The translations under genes and the position numbers were made by a program. A stretch of DNA of 64,000 nucleotides, taken from Podospora pseudocomata. Its lineage: Eukaryota; Ascomycota; Sordariomycetes; Sordariales; Podosporaceae. The stretch spans positions 62,001 to 126,000 of the forward strand of contig NW_026946363.1 in NCBI RefSeq assembly GCF_035222375.1, in the 5' to 3' direction. Within the stretch, counting starts at the first letter, position 1, and the number at the start of each line of letters is the position of its first letter. This document shows positions 58,110-64,000 of this stretch, piece by piece. A model generated the notes under the pieces. The model did no database searches, was not told the origin of the DNA, and saw only the letters and a program-made list of their open reading frames with translations.

Positions 58110-61075
58110 ATGGTAAGAAGACTGTCTCTCGTTGTTGAGCTCGCTGCCGGCAGGCTGCATGGTGGCAGTCACCGACTTCTGCCTCTGAACTTGGTCTTCC
58201 CTGCACATGTCCCCGAGCCATGTCGCCGCCTGCTTTCACCTTGACCTCACATAGGTACTCTACACGCCAAACACATCTCCACATATACGCTCCCCTTTCA
58301 CTCGAACCAACTCACCTTGATCCCCTACACCCCTCCCTCACGTCACTCACATATTTCCTCCCCCTCAGCCCCCTCCGAATTCCTACTATGACCGGGGCTT
58401 GCTCACCGGCCCTTACCTTGTGAACCACCACCTCCTTGTGCTGCCCCCCCTTTTTGCTTTCGTTGTACAGCCCGTTGATGATTTTTTTGTCTAGAACAAC
58501 GCCGTCAGAAAACGGAGGGCTCATCCCTTCGAGGATCCCCCTTCAGAGCCAGTGCTCCAGGATTGGACTTATTCCTCAGCGGAGCCACCTGCTCTATTCC
58601 ACCTCAACACCAAGCTTGATCAGTACACGCCGCAAGACTTCTCCAACATATACGTTGAGCTTCCGCTGGAGGACGTGTGGTGTCATCCTCCGCTACGCGA
58701 GAGCGCCGCTTCCTATCTCAATGTGTCTGTGAACCAGGTCGAGAACTGGTTCGACTCGAGCAACTGGCACAACCCGCACAAGAGACAGCGTCTCAGCACC
58801 CCAAATCTCCTCATGGCGCCCAATTCTGGAGATCTTATCGGCCAGGGTGACCACGAGAAGTCACCTCTCTCGGGCGACGGCTGGCCTGGATGGACCAGCC
58901 AGAGGCTGGCGCAATGTTTTTCGAGCCTTTGCTCCCCATGTGACCCCGCACCAAGTAAGTTTCCACACAATCACGCCTGGCCCTCCGTCTCCTTGGTGTG
59001 GTGCTGATGCTGCCTCCAGGCTATCGGCCGCTTCCTCAGACACCAGTCTATGAATATAGCCCAGCCATAGCGCCCGTCCCTGGGCCCAGTATGGCTCCCA
59101 TTTCACCGCAGGAGCGCACCCTGACGATTTCGCCCTCAAATCAAGCAAGTGTTCTCACTCGTGATGATCCGGCAACCATGGCTCGATATTACCCGCCTCT
59201 GCGGCCGACACACGTAGTAGGCATGCCGCCATCCACAACAAGGGAGGAGATGGTCTATCCGGTTGCGCCGCCGGGGCTTGGAGATGGTCTTCATCACGGA
59301 CCTAATTACACAGCCCCAGGATCGCATTGCCTTATGGGCTCCACCATCAAGTCCGAAGCTCTTTCTATCATGTACGGTGGGGGGGTGGTCACCACACAAT
59401 ATGGCGCTTCAATTGGAGAACTAGCTGGTCTTCAGGACCTCTACGGCCTGGGTCTCAAGGACGACACCGATAGGCCAGATGGCCCAAACTTTGACACGTA
59501 TCCTGCGCATAGAAACGTCCCGGCAAGACGAGGTGCATTCAAGGATCAAGAGCTGAGAGCCAAGACCGCGCAAACCAGGAAGATGGGCAGCTGTATTCGA
59601 TGCAAGATGCAGCGCATCCGTGTGAGTCTTTTCCCTTGATCTACAGATCAGTTCAGTGTAAAACACGTGCTAATCCTCACCAGTGCAATCTGGACCCTGA
59701 AAACGAGAATGGTCCGTGCATCGCCTGCAGAAAGGTCAACGTCAGCACCAGAATTTACCGGCTCAACTGCTTGCGGTTGAAGATTGTCGACTGCAAACTC
59801 TACAAGCCGGGCCAGGTTCCTGGTCATGAGTGGACCAGCCGCTGGAAGGATAGCGTGCTCGATGATATCGAGGTCTGGGCTCCTGGAGAGCAGAGGACGA
59901 TTCGTGTAACGGAAGGATACACAAATATGTTTGTGGAGTTGCGCGTCAGGGAGTTTGTCCCTCAGCCAGGAGACAAGTTGGAGAGAACCTGGGTGGACAA
60001 GAACGGCGTGAAGCAGAGGCGAGAAATCCCGCCGTTCGCCATTGTCGATCTCGAGGATGCGAAAAACTCTTACAGCCGCTACATCAAGCGCGGTCTGGAG
60101 AACTGCTGCATGCGCCTGCTGGGTGCTCGGGACAAGCTGCTTCACAGAACATACTTTTTCGCCATCAGCAGAGCCAGAGATGACCGAGACCACTCCTTGA
60201 CGGAATCAGAACGGGGTCTCTTGGGACTCACTCTTGACCTTTGGATGACGGCACGGCTCACCACGAAGACGCTCGAGATTATTGGGAACGAAAGGCTTGG
60301 CATGCCCCTGGACTTGATCAACGACCCGACCAATGACATGCACCGGAAGACGCCTGTCCCACCTGTGCTCGGGGCTCAGATCGATTCGTTCTTGATACAC
60401 CAAATTCAGTCACACCTCCGCCGAAAGACGCTTGAAGAGCTTCAAAAGATGACGCAGGAGAAGAAGCAAAAGACATGGCTGACTACCTACCTTGTGACTT
60501 TTATTTTACTGCACAACATCGGTCTTGTTACGAAGCATGATGCAAATTATGCCAGGAAGCACGGAATGAAGGTTGGTGACCCCGCCGTCTGCAAGTCATG
60601 GGTTCCTGGAACTGACAAGATGTGATCACAGAGACATTGGGCGAGAGAAGACAGCGTCAAGGAGTATGAAATGGGTTAGTCCATGCTCATGACCAGTTGT
60701 GATGGGCAACACTGACGGCGCGTTAGGAGCCAACACCCTGCTTGCCTACTTCCACTACTGCAATAAGGGCATCTACCCTTTCTCTGCCGAGTGCAGGGAT
60801 GCCGACCTTCGAAGTCTGGCAGAACTTGATGACGATGCCATTGAGCTCGTTCACTACACCAGAAAGTACGTCGCGGAGCATAGTAAGTACTTCCACAGAC
60901 TTCCATCTGTCTCGTGGAACCAGCAGCTGACCCCCGGTGTGTAGAAGCGCAATGGGAAAGCATGTGGAAGAACGAAGGCGATTGGAAGGATCAGGGCCTC
61001 AAGAAGTACGAGCATGAGTACTATTATGTGAGCCAATTGTTCGAACCGAACTGGCAGCCACGCAACATGCCCTAA
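58110..61075 (+). CDS. Zn2Cys6 fungal transcription factor
   Basis: This encodes a nuclear binuclear-zinc-cluster regulator of unknown targets. Inferred exons are 58110-58112 (the ATG alone), 58495-58954, 59020-59621, 59684-60571, 60632-60674, 60727-60882 and 60945-61075, giving 760 residues; all phases agree. The zinc cluster spans intron 59622-59683: C-I-R-C-K joins to C-N-L-D before G-P-C-I-A-C, the C-x2-C-x6-C then C-x2-C pattern, with a further Cys downstream. It sits unusually far in, at about residues 345-375, after a Pro-rich region and an N-terminal segment beginning NNAVRKRRAHPFEDP. The C-terminal part (RYIKRGLENCCMRLL, LTLDLWMTARLTTKT, YFHYCNKGIYPFS) is helical and ends in QLFEPNWQPRNMP. 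No cluster of metabolic genes is beside it. The start codon assignment is inferred; the rest is fairly firm. Confidence 0.82.
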
Positions 61076-64000
61076 GGGACCTAATGCAGGTGCAGAGAAA
61101 GAGGATGTGAGAAGGGGTCTTTGGGAGTTGACTTTGGAATCTTTGTTGGAAACAGATGGACGAGCCAGGCCTCTGATGCTCATGAAACATTGCCGACGGG
61201 GAGTTTGACGGCCTCCTTTGGGCTTCGCGTGTTCCCTTCAGCTTGTGTCACTTTGTATGACTACTCCTCTTGTCACTATAGTCACCCCCCACCAACAGTA
61301 TTGGCGATGGGGGAGGACACAGTATCAAATGTTTTGCCTGTTCATTCGACCACAGCGTCTCTGCCCATTTGACACGGAGTGTGTGCATAGTGACCGGATT
61401 GATCCGCCAAACAGCCGCTTTTTGTCATCAGATCATGGCAAGATGTAATGTTGGGTGTGCCTGGGTCACCCCACACTTGCAAGCCAGCGTCGTAGCGGCT
61501 GCGGTTGACTTGCTGGCTGGGCTTCATCGAGTCCCCCCCGCATTGAGCTAGTCCCAGAAAGGAATAGCTCATTTGATCATTGAACCAGGGCTGAAGTGTG
61601 ATCGCCAAGCCTTCGAGGTTCCTGTCCACTGCTCTCAGCATCTCTTGCCTACGCAACGACACGGCACCACGATCCATATTCCAACAAACAAAATCTGTAA
61701 ATGGATCGTGTAGAACCGCTGCTCTGCGCCTTTCCGAGGTCCCTGATGCGGCTCGTCCGATTTTTCTTTTTTGTTTTCTTGTGTGACGAGACAACAGCGG
61801 CAGTGAGCCGTCCCGCTGTCCCGGCCCTTCCCATCATCCTCTTCTTCTTTCGACCCGAGCTTCGCGACCTTGACCGGCCGGCAACCTACACATCGAGGGT
61901 GCCAAACATGGACAAAAAAGGCATCTACGGCACCTGCTCTGCGTGCTTGGCTCTGTAGATGTTTACCAATGCAGAGTAGCCTGGCTACTGGCCTTGCGCC
62001 TCTGCTGCAGTTGGAGCTTGCATATGCAATGCGGTATCCCGCAGCTCATTCCACAAGCGCCTTGAGATTTTCGATTCCTGGTTTCAACAAAGGAACTTTT
62101 TAGACTCCCGTCGTGGATAGGCGCCAATGCTGTGGCAGCATGCAAGATCGCCCGGCCGTGATACTCAACTGCGAGTTCCATGGTAAGCCATGTCTCCCCA
62201 AACCCCCTTGTTCCTTTCCCATACCACAATGGCCCATTTGACACGCTTTTAGATGGCTATTTTGTTTTCCATCCATTTCCCTTTTCCCATGTTGCACTGT
62301 TGCACTGTTTAAAACCTGATCTGCTCTGGCTGGGCTGCTGGAAGATCTTTTCCTTTCTTTTATTGCCGCCCTAGCAGGCAATGGAAGAGGCCTTCCTGCC
62401 CAGCTTCACATCTCGACATCGCGCCACCTCACTCATGTCGTGCCCGGAAACACACAGACCGGTGATCGTATCTGTTGGCAGCTCCCATCCAGAGAACGGC
62501 ACCGATCGACGCATTGGCGGAGCTCTCCCTCTCACCGGTCGACTCAGCCAGAGGGTTTGCCGCCAACAGTGGTGCCTTCCGTTCTCGTCTCATGGGGCTA
62601 TCGTACCTACCAAGGAGAGTCGTCCGAGTTCTTTTCCCGCTCTTTCCCGCCATACCTACCTACGTACCTACCTAGTGCCCTGAAGCCAGACCCCGCCGTC
62701 GCGATCCGGTGGTGTGACAGCAACTAGTGGAGTCTCTGGTGCGCCGTCGAGAACCTGGAAGGACCGCATCCGATGGATGGATGTTCTTGCCTCTGTCTCC
62801 ACGGTATGCTCCATCTTCGCTCATCGCCCTCGCGCAAAACATCGGCCGGCTGGGTCGGCCTTGCTTGCTGCACCATATCATGTGGGAGATCAAGGAGATC
62901 CCGCCCCGTTGGCCACTAGTTCGTGTCAAGGTACCTATCACTTTGCAGTCTTTGGTTTCCACGTCCGGGTCCTGCCCGACCAGTTTCGTCAGGTACCGTC
63001 GTGTAAGGCAAGAGTCTCGATCTTTCATGGCTACACCACACCACAGGGCACCTTGATGAGGAGCTTGTCAGAGGCAAGTGCCCAAAGCAGCGAATCGTGG
63101 TGCATCGGGCGGAACTGCAATCGAAGCTGCTTTCACCTCTCCAAGGGCGTTCGTTTCAATTACATGCTCAGGCTTTTCTTCATGAATCCATTCCTGCTTG
63201 GTCGTCCTCTCCTCTCAGCAGCGACTTCCGCTTAGGCTAGCTTGGGCTGGCCCGAGACCGGTCTAGTCGTAATTGGGATTTCCCGCTTTGGGTTCCATAC
63301 AGTTGTCACTGCCAACCCCACACACTTCATAGCTACCAGACTACTAGGAGTTAGGAAAGAACGTACTTGACTGACCGAGTCATGTCGATCGACCCAAACG
63401 GTCAGGACACCTGCATTCAAAATCATGAAGCCTCCAACCGCATTTTTGCGCGGGCAGGGTCAAGAGCCTGGAGTAAGTACTCGCATAGCACCTCTCCCAC
63501 ACCCTTGGCTCCCATCTTTCTACATCCCACTCCGTCGCGAGTCATCCACCTTGGTTAGGCCAGGGCAACGTCAAGTGGTGCTCTCTTGGACAGCTAAAGA
63601 CGGCCGTTTTTCCATTGGTGACCTGAAACTCGCATGGCTGCTGTCAGCACTTCGGAGGAAGTTCAGCATCTTTCTGTCTGTCCATGCCCAAGTTCGAGTA
63701 TCGCTACTCCTTGTGCCTGCCGGGCATACTAAGCGAGTTAAGATATCTCTACTTCATGCCGTGCCTCACAGGCCCTGGCCTGAGCAGCCCTGTCTGGGTA
63801 GCATGTACCTTCCTGCCAGCTTCCACTGGCTACCCGTGTGGCTGCTTCTCAACATCATCGCCTGTTCCTTTCGTTCTTGTGTAAGCACCGCAACCTGCCT
63901 TCCGGCCGGGTCAATGACGGGACGGCTACGGTCCTCGCCGTGTCGTTATTTCCCACCAGCTCACCGGTTTCCTGGGTTCGGACAGCGGCAGCAAATGGAA
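61076..64000. other. Right-end interval, no confident gene
   Basis: No recognisable gene lies between the transcription factor stop and the window end. Frames such as 62714-63235 have no family resemblance. Short TACC-type tandem repeats occur at about 62650-62672. A weak candidate gene start at 63382 is listed separately. Confidence 0.45.
63382..63614 (+). other. Weak candidate small spliced reading frame
   Basis: An ATG at 63382 opens 30 codons ending at a GTAAGT donor (63473). A possible acceptor at 63557-63558 would continue the frame to a few dozen more codons. The predicted peptide (about 50 residues) matches nothing I know. It may be the start of a gene running past the window, a leader ORF or chance. 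Confidence 0.15.

Noticed and set aside
1-64000. CRISPR arrays, prophages, LTR elements or intact DNA transposons
   Set aside because: No spaced direct repeats of CRISPR type, no reverse transcriptase, integrase or transposase motifs and no long terminal repeats were recognised by eye.

Overview
This window looks like nuclear DNA of a filamentous ascomycete, most likely a sordariomycete of the order Sordariales (Podospora/Neurospora relatives). The basis is short spliceosomal introns of about 50-230 nt with GTAAGT/GTGAGT-type donors, an intron-containing tRNA-Arg(ACG), and fungal orthologue sets: a CR-1-type adenylate cyclase with RA, LRR, PP2C and cyclase parts, an RTC4-domain protein, an FPR3/4-type nucleolar FKBP and a Zn2Cys6 regulator. 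I see no bacterial, viral, CRISPR or intact transposon signature.

Layout, left to right. 1-10 kb: a THOC5-like mRNA-export subunit (three exons, one GC-AG intron), 6 kb without a recognisable gene, then a membrane GT2 glycosyltransferase. 10-21 kb: a gene-poor stretch with satellites, a nucleolar FKBP prolyl isomerase, an NDR-family AGC kinase, and on the opposite strand a four-exon YOS1 gene whose exons are so small that simple ORF scans miss it. 23-30 kb: adenylate cyclase on the minus strand, followed by its long upstream region. 33-44.7 kb: a dense housekeeping block with an RTC4-domain protein, dynamitin, the small subunit of molybdopterin synthase, a PSI-domain membrane protein, COG4 and a dynamin/Mx-like GTPase. 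45-52 kb: tRNA-Arg, a short-chain dehydrogenase, an IQ-motif protein resembling plant IQM proteins, and a divergent protein-kinase-like protein. 52-58 kb: 6 kb with no confident gene but coding-like minus-strand segments. 58-61 kb: a seven-exon Zn2Cys6 transcription factor whose first coding exon is inferred to be the ATG alone. 61-64 kb: no confident gene.

The genes do not form a pathway cluster. Several share broad themes: ER-Golgi traffic (YOS1, COG4), microtubule transport (dynamitin) and cAMP or kinase signalling (adenylate cyclase, NDR kinase). Divergent and convergent pairs are compact; for example, the molybdopterin synthase and PSI-protein coding regions end 44 bp apart. I found no convincing undescribed system. 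The best leads are the ATG-only exon, the GC-AG intron, the possible decayed gene at 53.7-55.1 kb and the divergent kinase-like protein.

Exon borders were read by eye from splice consensus, reading phase and family resemblance, without alignments or RNA data. Family names come from recalled motifs, not from database searches.
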